Of a DNA stretch of 64,000 bases, positions 21,121 through 31,195 are shown in pieces (positions within the stretch are counted from its first letter, which is position 1; each line of letters starts with the position of its first letter). The DNA lies in NCBI GenBank assembly GCA_036250195.1, contig JAVHZZ010000005.1, positions 129,393,500 to 129,457,499 on the forward strand, in the 5' to 3' direction. Position numbers and translations under genes: made by a program. Below the pieces are notes generated by a model. It made no database searches. It worked only from the letters and a program-made list of their open reading frames with translations, and was not told where the DNA came from. This DNA is from Mixophyes australis. Lineage: Eukaryota; Chordata; Amphibia; Anura; Limnodynastidae.

Positions 21121-21887
21121 GTTTGATATAAAATGCCTACAAAATCCACAACAACCAAGAAATCAGTGTAACTTCCTTTTATTTAATAGCAAAGTTAAAT
21201 CATGAATAGCTTGTATACGATCTGGGGATAAATATCTTTTCCCTTTAGTTAAACAGTGTCCTATGTATAGGACCTGTGGGCTGCACATCTGCATTTTTCC
21301 CTTTGACACCTTGGGGTAAATGTATCAAACTGAGAGTTTTCCGGCGGGTTTGAAAAACCAATCAGATTCTAGCTATCATTTATTTAGTACATTCTACTAA
21401 ATGATAGCTAGAATCTGATTGGTTGCTACAGGCAACATCTCCACTTTTCAAACCCGCCAGAAAACTCTCAGCTTGATACATTTACCCCCTTGTGTCTTGA
21501 ATATGCCAAATGAGTTAACAATTCCCCAGTGTCTGAAAGCGATGCTTCAAAAGAATCAGAACATAACAACAAATCATCCACATACTGAATAAGCTAACTT
21601 CCTTGTGAAAATCTCAAAGTCTTTAAATCAGCTGCTAAGGCTTGGCTGAATATAGTACCACTGTTTACAAAACACTGGGGAATTCTAGTCCAAGTATACT
21701 GTTCACCCTGATAAGTAAATGCAAACAGATATTGACTATCCTCATGTATAGAAATAGAAAAGTAAGCAGAACATAAATCAATTAGAAATAAATGTACCCG
21801 CAGGCGCAATACTCTAAATATAGGATGGATACAGAATATGTCAATATAGCTGTTAAGTAACACACGTATTTATTATACACATTGGCT
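21120..21887 (-). pseudogene. ERV-A reverse transcriptase, C-terminal portion
   Basis: 21594-21863 encodes FLIDLCSAYFSISIHEDSQ and TWTRIPQCFVNSGTIFSQAL. After a stop at 21594 comes LIQYVDDLLLCSDSF, with an intact Y-V-D-D box at about 21570-21590. A 176-bp MITE (21314-21489) interrupts the thumb region. The first RT residues are 23 kb away at 44960-45180, beyond the Penelope-like insertion. Confidence 0.82.
21314..21489. mobile_element. Palindromic MITE (176 bp) in ERV-A RT
   Basis: The two halves are near-perfect inverted repeats: GGGTAAATGTATCAA at the left and its complement TTGATACATTTACCC at the right, and inside ATGATAGCTAGAATCTGATT and its partner. TTG lies on both sides (21311-21313 and 21490-21492), a possible 3-bp target duplication like those of PIF/Harbinger elements. 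It has no coding capacity. The superfamily is inferred from end and target size only. Confidence 0.8.
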
Positions 21888-21899
21888 CCAGTGCACTGG

Positions 21900-22631
21900 G
21901 TTTAAACATATTAAAACAAATATGGTTACAGGGTCTCCTTATAACCATTCATAAAGGCATACATTTGCAAGCTTCACAATTTTGTTAGTAGTAGTATACC
22001 ATATCACTTAGGTAACCGATCATGGCTATATTAGTCCACAGGTATAGTAACAGGGCAGCCAGCTGAGATAAATCAGAGTTATCTCTTAATGTCCACTATG
22101 AAGGGGTTTGCGTCTTCCATCTAGGAAAAGTGTATTATCCCCATTTTAGGAAGTATGTTTAGTAAAGAACTGGTTAGTCATCTAATAGGGCTGGCTTGAT
22201 AGTGAAGTTTATTCCCGAGAGGTATATAGTTTTTCTGCTGCCAGATGTCCCCTTGGAGGCTGCTTGAGAGACTAACCTTAGTCCGGACGATTCCCCGGAG
22301 AGTTCCGGTCCGCTGGTCTTCTTCTCTCTGGTTGCAGCTGTTGCCTCAGCGATTTCTCTCTCTCTGTGTTGCAGGTCCTGTACAGCCGTACACAGGTCCT
22401 TACAGTAGTGCACGTTGTGTGGAAGGATATTCCGCGCATGCACGCGCACCCGTGGTCGCGTCTTTAGGTTTGATGTAGAGAATGAGAGAATAGGTTAAAC
22501 ATAATAAAAAATGATGGTTCAAAGTGTTATTCCTACGTGTTTCGCCCTCTTGGGCTTCATCAGGGAATGATTCATAGGAGTTAGATGTATGGGTCATGGT
22601 GTCCATTAATAAAGGGTTTGTTGGTGTCCCT
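21900..22631. repeat. Penelope-like left inverted terminal repeat, outer part
   Basis: This is the reverse complement of about 44275-44947 with substitutions. It is cut at 22631 by ERV-B and resumes at 39322. Short ORFs that look alike at 22245 (plus strand) and 44601 (minus strand) are a by-product of this inversion, not genes. It carries the hammerhead-like motif. Confidence 0.88.
22529..22568 (-). ncRNA. Hammerhead-ribozyme-like motif (sense copy)
   Basis: On the minus strand the 40 nt read ATTCC, CTGATGA, A, GCCC-AAGA-GGGC, GAAA, CACG, TA, GGAAT. This gives stem I ATTCC/GGAAT (5 pairs), the invariant CUGAUGA box, a 4-pair stem II, the GAAA box, a minimal 2-pair stem III and the U-A cleavage position. 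That is a complete type I hammerhead, except for one extra A before stem II. Hammerhead motifs are known in Penelope-like elements. The motif lies on the same strand as the Penelope ORF, near its 3' end. Confidence 0.6.
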
Positions 22632-23483
22632 TATTAAAGTAATTCTATCGTTTTCAAATAAGCATTGCCCAAGCGATTGTATTGTGTTTCTAACGCACCA
22701 AGTGATTTATTTTAGCAGATGTAAATAGTCAAAAATTCAATACATTATTATATTATGATACAGTACAGTACAGCCAATACCAAAAGATAAATACATACCG
22801 CTTGCGTTACACTGCGCTAACCACGGGCACCAGTGAACAGTGATTCACCCTTTGAATACTGTGATCAGTGAAGACTGAGGCTGGTGGGGGTGCAGCTATG
22901 ATTATATATACAGTCAGTGTTACACAGTGAACAATAGAGATGACGTAGCTTGCTTCTATAGGTCCAGACAAGGGTGGTTCCAGGGTAAACAGGTCATAGG
23001 CTGATTCAATCTAAGGAATCCAAAGGTGGGGGTCATGTCTCCAGTTACAATGAGTTCATTAGCATATCACATGTCTGATATCAATCTGGCTATTTATTCC
23101 CTAATATCAATAACTAGAGTATGCAATATGCGATCTCTTCGGCGATGGAACCGGACAGCCGCTGATAAATAGGGGATTAGTATGATATCAGACGTGACAC
23201 ATTTCCCATAATCTGAACCTTAGATAACACTAAAGTGTACATATAATCATAATATATAAACTAATAATAAACCAAATACTGTCTGCTCATAAATCACTGT
23301 GTAATGGATCCAATATGAATATGAATTACATAAATAACTAAATGTTGTCATGCGAGTGTGTGCGTGCGTATTTTACCGTGCGATCGCCATATGCCACGTG
23401 TAGCGTGGCATACTAAGTGCAATCGGCCAATAAAACAATATTAACCAATATACTTTTGTTCATCCAATTATACGACTTCGACA
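22632..23483 (-). repeat. ERV-B 3' LTR
   Basis: It matches 38456-39317 closely; the visible differences are a short extra AGTAC unit here and about 14 extra bases (GGGGATGTGCTCC) in the other copy. On the minus strand it starts TGTCGAAGTCG and ends CTTTAATA. A purine tract, AAAGGGTGGAAC, lies at 23484-23495 directly before it. Confidence 0.92.
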
Positions 23484-23495
23484 GTTCCACCCTTT

Positions 23496-24560
23496 GATAG
23501 TACAATAAACCATCACCTTAAAGATGTTCTATGCAGGATCTCAGTACCACGTTTCATTGCTATGTAATGCAAATCCCCCTTGGGGTATGACCACGCTGTT
23601 TGTAGATCTAAACAAGTTATCATAAGAGAGTCTTAATCCTCAAAACGATTTCTTCTTTTACTATAGACCGTACATTTCTGGAGCTTGGAGATAACCTTTT
23701 GTATACCCTTCAAGGGTGCAATAAAACAAGTAATACCCTATTTGGAAAGGTACAAGGTACAATAGAAAATGTATCAGCTATACAGAATACTCTACTACAG
23801 TTCTTCAAGTTTAACAGGTTCATCTGTCTAACGCATGTCTTTAAGCTCAGAATACATTTAAACACTTCATGTTCATCAATAGCATCATACTATGTCTATC
23901 AATAATGTCATATACAATCTCCTTCAGCTTGCGTTAATATACACACTTCTAATAATGTCATCAGTTCTTTTCATCAACACTTGTGGGCGGGCTATTGTCT
24001 GTTTGTTCTTCCCAGTCTCCCAATACATTTACAATACATTTAACTGTGATCGGCTTGTAAACTATTGGGACACTCCAGACTAGGTGTTGTACTTTTCCCC
24101 TAGTGACCTCCCACCCATAATTCAGGTACCTCAAGAATATTTAGTGGAAAGAGAACTAATCCTGCTTAATATAATCATTGAGGCACGTGAGAGCACGCCC
24201 AGCAGTTTGGTCTAAAACCTTACCCTCCCAAGAATGATAATCATTCTCAAGGATGCCTGCTCAAGTCCGAATATTACTGGACTGGCATCACTGGGTGTAC
24301 CTCTTTTTAACTATGGGGTCGCCGCACTTACGGACGTAATGCTACTCAGACAATAGCCCCTCGCACTCTCTCCAAGCTCCAAGGTTTCCAAATTTTCCTT
24401 TACCCCTGAATTGAATAGAGTAATTGGCTGGACCGAATATGCTACTAACGTCTCCTTCATCCCCAATACCTCATGATCATTACCTGAACCAGTCTCTGTC
24501 ACCTGCCAATAATTAAAAGAATTGACCGTCCTGAGAAGAGAATGAGAGAACACAAAATAG
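23496..24560 (-). pseudogene. ERV-B env region, heavily decayed
   Basis: Position between integrase and the 3' LTR implies env. 24311-24553 is open for 80 residues (starting MFSHSLLRTVNSFNYWQV) and a further piece near 24010-24260 contains CIVNVLGDWEEQ, but I cannot match them confidently to env domains. No clear cleavage site or fusion region was seen. The call rests on context. Confidence 0.35.
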
Positions 24561-24614
24561 GAAAAACTACAACTTCATGCTGGACAACAGTCTTAGCCTT
24601 TGGCTCAGGTGCTA

Positions 24615-26135
24615 CTAACTGCATTCGAGGCCTTCCAGAACAGACTCATGAGTGCCCTTGGACCCTTCTCTGAGTGTTGGTCCCTCTGCAGTGGGTGGAA
24701 TGGGCACCAGTGTGTCTCTGCTACCCTTGAAGCCGTGATGCTGGTAGCCTACACCTGGTACCTGTCTGTCAAATAACCTGAGCCTAAGAAATTTCTGTTG
24801 CACAACTTACTCTCCCGATCCAACATCCTGACAGTTAGTGTGACTTTTCAGGAAACAGTGTTTTGGACGTTCTCGGTTGCTGTCTCACTATTTACCTTCT
24901 CTCAAGGTCTAACCAAGCCTCCCAGTTACAATCTCATCTCACGAGGGGTCAAGAACATTTCAAAAACTGACAGGTTAAGAGGCTACCCAGGAGCGATCTT
25001 TTGGTAGCGGGGAAGGACTAGTGGCCGAAGCTATCAGTCACTTCAATCAAGTTCCAACTCTTATTCTATTCAATTCGTTCTACCTAGTACCACTACTTTA
25101 TGTTCACACTGGTTTATGGCTAATTGAAAGTATGTGATTTGTTACCACTACTCATACATTATACATCTGTTATCAATAACATGAATACCCCTATCATCTA
25201 TTATAACTCTAGGACTATCACATTGAATAACAAAAGCTTTGAGTATGACACAGTAATACATTAGACACATTTCAATACACCTTTACCCAGACATATTTCA
25301 TTGGTACACCAGTGTATACTTGAGGATCCTGCATGGTGGTAATTGGATGACGTGGATTTGTTTTACCTGGAGGAAAACCCATCTGCGGGAGGGATATGGG
25401 ATGGCTCTATTGGTATCATTTTCCTGACATTCTCTTAATCAAGATAGGACGTTGCCGTCCTACTAGTTTGAGACGAAATGTCTGGTCCACCCCAATATAC
25501 TCTTACCAGCTTGCACATACCTTCTGTACCCAGCTGAGCCAGACCATGTGCTGCCTCCGCTGGGTCTGGAAGATACACTTTGGGAGCTACTGGTCTACCT
25601 TGTTCATCTCTCCAGAGTCCACCAGACTCCTCACCACATCTCTTCACCTTCCAGACAGTTAATGCTTCAGGTAACACAAATCTTCATATATTAACTAATA
25701 TGTGTAGGTGTGCATGTTTGTGTTTGTGTGTTCACATTTTAAAACAATACAACGAAAAACAAAACAAAACATAAATTTGTTAGCTGTCACATAAAACCCT
25801 GCTGTCTATTTGACAGCTATGTTCGCCCTGGTGTGACAGCCATGTATGGTCGTGTGTGTAAGTGTGGACTTTACTAGCAGCTACTTCAGTTGGTAACTGT
25901 GTCACTGTATAAAGTCCTCTATGTAGTGTCCTACTCATGTGCTGGTATTGTTATAAAAAGATTTTTCAGTCAACTCAACATCGCCTCCTAGACTAGAAAA
26001 ATGCTGAAGACCACTGTATATCAATCGATTTTCCCTCTACCAACTCACATGCCATTCTCAGTACCTCACATTCAGCTACTTGACTATGTGAGAAAGACAA
26101 AGGGGTCTATTTCTATAACAAATATAACAGTATCC
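24615..26135 (-). pseudogene. ERV-B pol remnants: RNase H and integrase
   Basis: About 26040-26130 encodes SHSQVAECEVLRMACELVEG, like the helical part of retroviral RNase H. 25435-25677 encodes a zinc-domain-like stretch (AEAAHGLAQLGTEGMCKL, WGGPDISS) comparable with the ERV-A integrase start at 19.6-19.8 kb, but its second Cys pair is lost. 24660-24800 contains a C-terminal-domain-like GYLTDRYQV followed by TSITASRVAETHW. The integrase core is not visible, so there is an internal loss. Many stops are present. Confidence 0.5.
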
Positions 26136-27425
26136 AGTACATGTCTGTCTAACAGTGAAAAAATATAAAACACGAAAATTCTACATTTTCTAGGGTTTCA
26201 CATTATGTCGTATCTTGTGGAAAAAATCCTACTCCAATGTTCTATACAGAGATGCATATCTGTATGCTTAACCTCCATCAATCTCTCCACCCTTTGTGCA
26301 TAAATATAAAGGCATACTTTGTACAGGAGGCAAAAAGCAGATATGCATTCTAAATAAACAACATGAATCATTTTCTTTTCACACAGAACTTTCTGCTTAA
26401 CATTAGCAGCTTCTATACACATAACACCAAACCCTTGACTGTTTCTGTAACTCATGTCAATCTAGTGTGTGTATCCCTGAATTTGTCTTATGTAAAAGAA
26501 ATAATAATAAAAAAAAAAATATGTCTTAGCCCCATTGATGAGACTGTGTCAGTTTTTATGTCCACCAGAGCAGAGAGAGAGAGAGAGAGGGAGAGAGAGA
26601 GAGAGAGAGACTAGCATAGATGTAAAGAATGAGAAATAAGAAAGCAATGAATAATAGGAATACAAAGATTTGAATACAAAGGTTTGAAAACAAACATACA
26701 TGCAGAAAGGGAGATTCTACAACAAAAAAAGGACAGCTGGATTGGACTCTATGGGAAAATAGCTGTATTCATTCCACTAATCCCCTTAGCTATTTGCTAA
26801 ACTATGACCCCTCCCCATACTTGACTAGGGGGTCTTAAACAAACCGTGCAATCCAGTGTCGTCCGTCATTTGTTCATTAAGAACTCGGTATTAGATTGAC
26901 TACATACCTTTTCAACGGACTTTCTAACTTATGGCAGAGAAATATAAAAGTTAACTCTTAATGACTCATCTGAGATACATAAAACGATATTTTTGGAGAA
27001 AAGTATGTACATACTTTATTTTTGGATAATGATTCTCAGCCAAACAAATTATCATGAGTCACTACAGCCTGAAACAAAGAGTGTTCCAATGCTCCATTGT
27101 TAATTAGTCTTTCAAGAGTAATCTTTCTATTTCTCTACCTCACCCCTTTAAACACTACGTCTATATTTCTTCTGTGTACTCTTTATCTGTGAGATTGAAA
27201 CAAGATAGTTAGCTTAAAACAGCAAACAAGTCAAACATTTCCATTCTTTACCATCGGGCAGCGATTAGGAAAACAAGCATTTAACAACATACAAAATCAA
27301 TAAAGATTACCTTTTTAAATCAGTTTTTTTTTCTTTCTAAACCTGCTCACCAATACTTACCACAGATTAACTCTAGAGTCGGCTATAGTTCTCCCCTAAA
27401 GTATTAGTTGCTATGGGGTGTGCAA
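26136..27425 (-). other. Decayed ERV-B pol region, no readable gene
   Basis: RT and protease should lie here, but no RT motif could be read on the minus strand. A GA microsatellite occupies 26572-26610. The remainder is AT-rich. Confidence 0.5.
26572..26610. repeat. GA microsatellite
   Basis: A GA run with one extra G, inside ERV-B. Confidence 0.95.
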
Positions 27426-28859
27426 TCAATTGTTGGGGAACCTCTGAAACTTGAGTACACCTCCTTTGTGGGTGTCTATGTGGTTTCCAACCCAGGTATC
27501 CCTTTTTCTCTCTACACAGTTCCTACTCACGTGTCCCTTTTTAAGGCAGTAAAAACACGTCCTTGTCATGTCTGCACAATCTTTTGCTAGGTGTCCTATT
27601 TTATTGCATTGAAAACACTTCCTCAACTCATGTTGTTTCTTTTCCTTAAACCAGGTGTTATTATACTGAGGTCGTGCGTGCAGTCCCTCTGGTGCTGGGT
27701 TACTTACCATCCTTAGCCTATCACTTAGTGTCTTTTTCTCTTTACATATATTTTTATCATGTCCTATAACTGACTCCCTGAGAACACTTACAGTAATATC
27801 TCTCCAGTGTGGTAATGAAGTTTGCACCCTTCTTTTCAAGTTTTCCCTGAGGCCATCCATTAGAACTTTAACAGCAACCTCTCTGTAGTGTACATTATCT
27901 TTTATGTCTGATACCCCAGTATATTTGGCCATCGCTATTAGAGCCCTGCAAAAATAGTTTGTTGCATTTTAATTGTCCTCTTGTTTGATAGTAGAAATTG
28001 TACTCCAGTCCACTATCACATGTGATTATTTGTCTAATATTGTCCTGATTATCATCCTCGGCTAAGGATTCATCCTCCTCCAACATACAATCCTTAATGA
28101 ACTTTTGTATGTCAATATTGAGATTAAGACAAGCTCTAAACAACACTCGCCAATCTTTATTAGTAGGCTCATGTGCATTACCAAAATGTCTAATGAATTT
28201 CTAACTCTTGGCCAAATCATTTCTAGGATCAGGGAAATCAGACATAATTGAAAATATTTCAGACCTAGTCCTTGTCCATGTGGTGCCCCCTTCATATTAC
28301 CAGCATGAGCAATGGTCGAAATGACGGTGGGTACATTTCTTTCTTCTGAAACATTACTCTTAACATTACTTAAAACAACATACAAGTTACTAGTTACAGT
28401 TTTCACATTTTTGGTATTGGCTGTACTTTCCGCCCCAACCGAATTTGTCAGGGGCGTGCTTGCGCTCAGTTCTCCACGCTTTGCAATGCACACTTCCGGA
28501 ACGCTCATTTGCGGTACGCTGATTTCCGCTGTGCGCGCACTTTTAGCCACACTTACTTCTGCTGTGCTCTGCCACGTGTTACCTTCCATTTGCCACGACT
28601 TTAAACAATCATCATGTTTATTTTTCACTTCCGTTGACTTAATCAACCATACTTTATCTTTTACGCTATCTATTACTTCTGCATTAAAACTCCCTATTGT
28701 TGGGAAAGGCCTAACACACTCTATGGTCATCTCGACCCCTGTGTCGCAATAAGCCGTTGCGTATGCACCATATTTATTACACATACGAAACCTTGCTGAA
28801 TCCCTAAGGCCTTCTTTAGGCAGTACATTGGCCATCTCTAGCGTATGCTTAGCACCCAT
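27426..28859 (-). pseudogene. ERV-B gag with two CCHC knuckles
   Basis: The first Met (28859) is followed by Gly-Ala, a plausible N-myristoylation start (MGAKHTLEM). 28062-28859 covers the matrix-like part and a Ser/Thr/Val-rich linker. Frame changes near 28240 and 28060 lead to 27895-28146 and 27426-27932. The last piece has an assembly-type region and two knuckles, CFQCNKIGHLAKDC and CFYCLKKGHVSRNC, each C-x2-C-x4-H-x4-C. Two knuckles separate it from ERV-A, where I see one. Gag builds the particle and the knuckles bind RNA. Confidence 0.78.
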
Positions 28860-28869
28860 GTTGAACAGT

Positions 28870-28975
28870 AGAGTTCAAGGAATATCACACTATCCTGCCA
28901 CAATATAGGGTCCCAGGAATATAATAATATCCTGCCAAAATATTGGGTCCCAGGAATATAATATCCTGCCACTAC
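28870..28975. repeat. Short tandem repeat in ERV-B leader
   Basis: Two to three copies of a unit of about 40 bp containing TATCCTGCCA and GGGTCCCAGGAATATAA. It lies between gag and the chromovirus insertion. A further leader duplication (GGCTATCAGCTCCTCGAT-like) is at 37568-37700. Confidence 0.75.
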
Positions 28976-29100
28976 TTTCAACACTCTGCCACCCGCAATC
29001 TACCGCTAGAGATATTTTACTGGCCCGTGGACGAATTTGCTACAAGCCGTGTCCACTCGCTTCCTCTTGTCTTAGACAAAAACCCCTAATACAGAAATAT

Positions 29101-31195
29101 TGTCACGGGCACTAGGAGTCTTTACCCAGGGATCACCAGGTGATAGGCTTACCAGAGCAATGTAGGTGGTAATATGGTACTCTGGTAGCAGGGTGATCAC
29201 GGAACAGGAAATAGCAGATGATGAGATGCACAGGAAAGTCTATGACTAGCAGCACTGGTAATATGGAGGTAATAATACACGAGGAACTGTATGGACAAGG
29301 ACACGTGAAGGTAGTCAGTGGTCTGCGATAGCAAGTTGTACCACTGCTATAGTGAGGAGGAATGTCCAACAGAAACGAGGAGGTGATGAGAGTCAGCGGT
29401 CTGCGGATAGCAAGTTGTACCGCTGTCTGAGTGAAGGAATGAAATCCAAGTGGAGGTATCCGGGGAGTCAGTGGTCTGCGATAGCAAGTTGTACCACTGC
29501 TATGTGAGAGGATACTGGAACAGGTGATACAGGAAACAGGGATCAGTGGTCTGCCGCTAGCAAGTTGTACAACTGAATATATATGTGAGGATGTGCACGG
29601 GGAGAGACTGCAACACAGGATATACACGGCACCTTAAACACGATCCACAGTAATATGCACAATATATATATGAATGACTGAACAGCACTGCAAATATAGA
29701 AAGTCTCTTGAAGTAATCCGGCACAAGATAATACAGTCAATGATGGCAATAGACTCAGCGGATAGTAAACTCCAGAGAAGAACCAACACAGTCCAGCAAG
29801 ATATGCAATACACCAGCACAGTCAATGAGAAGTATGCATACCGTGGGTCAGAAGCAGGCAGTCAGACAGGAGTGCAGAGATACCTGAGCGGCAGGAGGCC
29901 GGCAGGATCAGAAGTCCCTGGATAGATGAAGCGGGGGTCTAGTAGGTGCAGCGCACAGGTAAGTAGACCAACAGGGACACGAATCCACAGGAATCAGTAG
30001 AGCGTGGAACTGGACTCTTGGAGGACCCAGGAGAATGGTGATGGTCTAGCAGAGGGATAAATGATGAGACACGAATCCAATGCTGACAGGCGGGTAGAGA
30101 CCAGCGGAACACAGGAAGGCGTGGAGAGCGGATCAGTAGTAGATGGACGATTAGCGCTGACAGCAGCAGCAGCAGGACTCTGCGGACACACGGAGGTAAC
30201 CAATAGCAACCAGCAGGTGCAATAGCGATGGAACCCGGGAGAGCAGAGTAGACCTAGAACTGTTGATCACGGAGAGTAGCGGATAGCAGTAATAGCAGCA
30301 GTCTCGAGGAAACACGGACGAGTAGCAGGTTGAAGACTGTAGTGCACGGAGGCAGCGGATAGGAATCAGCTAACAGTCACGATGATGAAACACAGACGAG
30401 TTGCAGGTTGAAGACTGTAGTGCACGGAGGCAGCGGATAGGAATCAGCTCACAGTCACGATGATGAAACACAGACGAGTTGCAGATTGACGACTGTAGTG
30501 CACGGAGGCAGCGGATAGGAATCAGCTCATAGTCACGATGATGAAACACAGACGAGTTGCAGGTTGAAGACTGTAGTGCACGGAGGCAGCGGATAGGAAT
30601 CAGCTAACAGTCACGATGATGAACAGGTGAGTGGATGTGGATAGAAGGCTGTAGTGCACGGAGGCAGCGGATAGGAATCAGCTAACAGTCACAATGATAT
30701 ATGGTAGAGTTGAAGTGGCTTTGAAGACTGTAGTGCACGGAGGCAGCGGATAGGAATCAGCTAACAGTCACAATGATATATGGTAGAGTTGAAGTGGCTT
30801 TGAAGACTGTAGTGCACGGAGGCAGCGGATAGGAATCAGCTAACAGTCACGATGATACACAGGATGGTAGAAGTGGTATGGGAACCACAGTAGTAGAAGT
30901 GGTTTGGAAACCACAGAGGTAGAAGTGGTTTGGAAACCACAGGAATCAGCAGCGCTGAATAAACGAGGAAACACAGGAACACCTTCAGAGACTCATGGGG
31001 GAATGAGACTCCAAGATCAGGCAACGTGGTGTTGACCACAGGTGCTTAATATAGGGAGTGTTGCCTGATCTGCCAATTAAGTTAAAGGGACATACACTGA
31101 AGGATTAGAAAGGGCTGCGCATGCGCAGACCCTCAGGATGGAGGACGACCACGGTTCCTAAATGTCCGGGAAGAAGCACTCACAGTCCGGTGACA
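29101..31195 (-). repeat. 3' LTR of chromovirus 2, with internal minisatellites
   Basis: On the minus strand it starts TGTCACCGGAC and ends GCCCGTGACA. It contains three tandem blocks. One is GTCTGCGATAGCAAGTTGTA-type units (four copies, 29315-29580). The second is units of about 78-80 bp with GTAGTGCACGGAGGCAGCGG (about eight copies, 30330-30840). The third is AGAAGTGGTTTGGAAACCAC-type units of about 24 bp (three copies, 30886-30945). At about 2.1 kb it is long for this group. ORFs inside are artefacts. Confidence 0.95.

Noticed and set aside
22245..22478. Conserved ORF pair (22245-22478 plus strand, 44404-44601 minus strand) suggesting a small gene
   Set aside because: The similarity is explained by the inverted terminal repeats of the Penelope-like element. 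The ORFs differ by stops and indels and have no domain.
28312..28752. Plus-strand ORF of 146 codons opposite ERV-B gag
   Set aside because: Shadow of the gag frame; no domain, and it lies antisense to a recognisable Gag.
29133..29627. Identical 164-codon ORFs at 29133-29627 and 35484-35978
   Set aside because: They lie in the LTRs and arise from tandem repeat units; both copies exist only because LTRs are duplicated.
29315..30840. Regular repeats with spacers, CRISPR-like at first sight
   Set aside because: Units are contiguous tandem copies in an LTR of a vertebrate retrotransposon, and no cas genes exist here.
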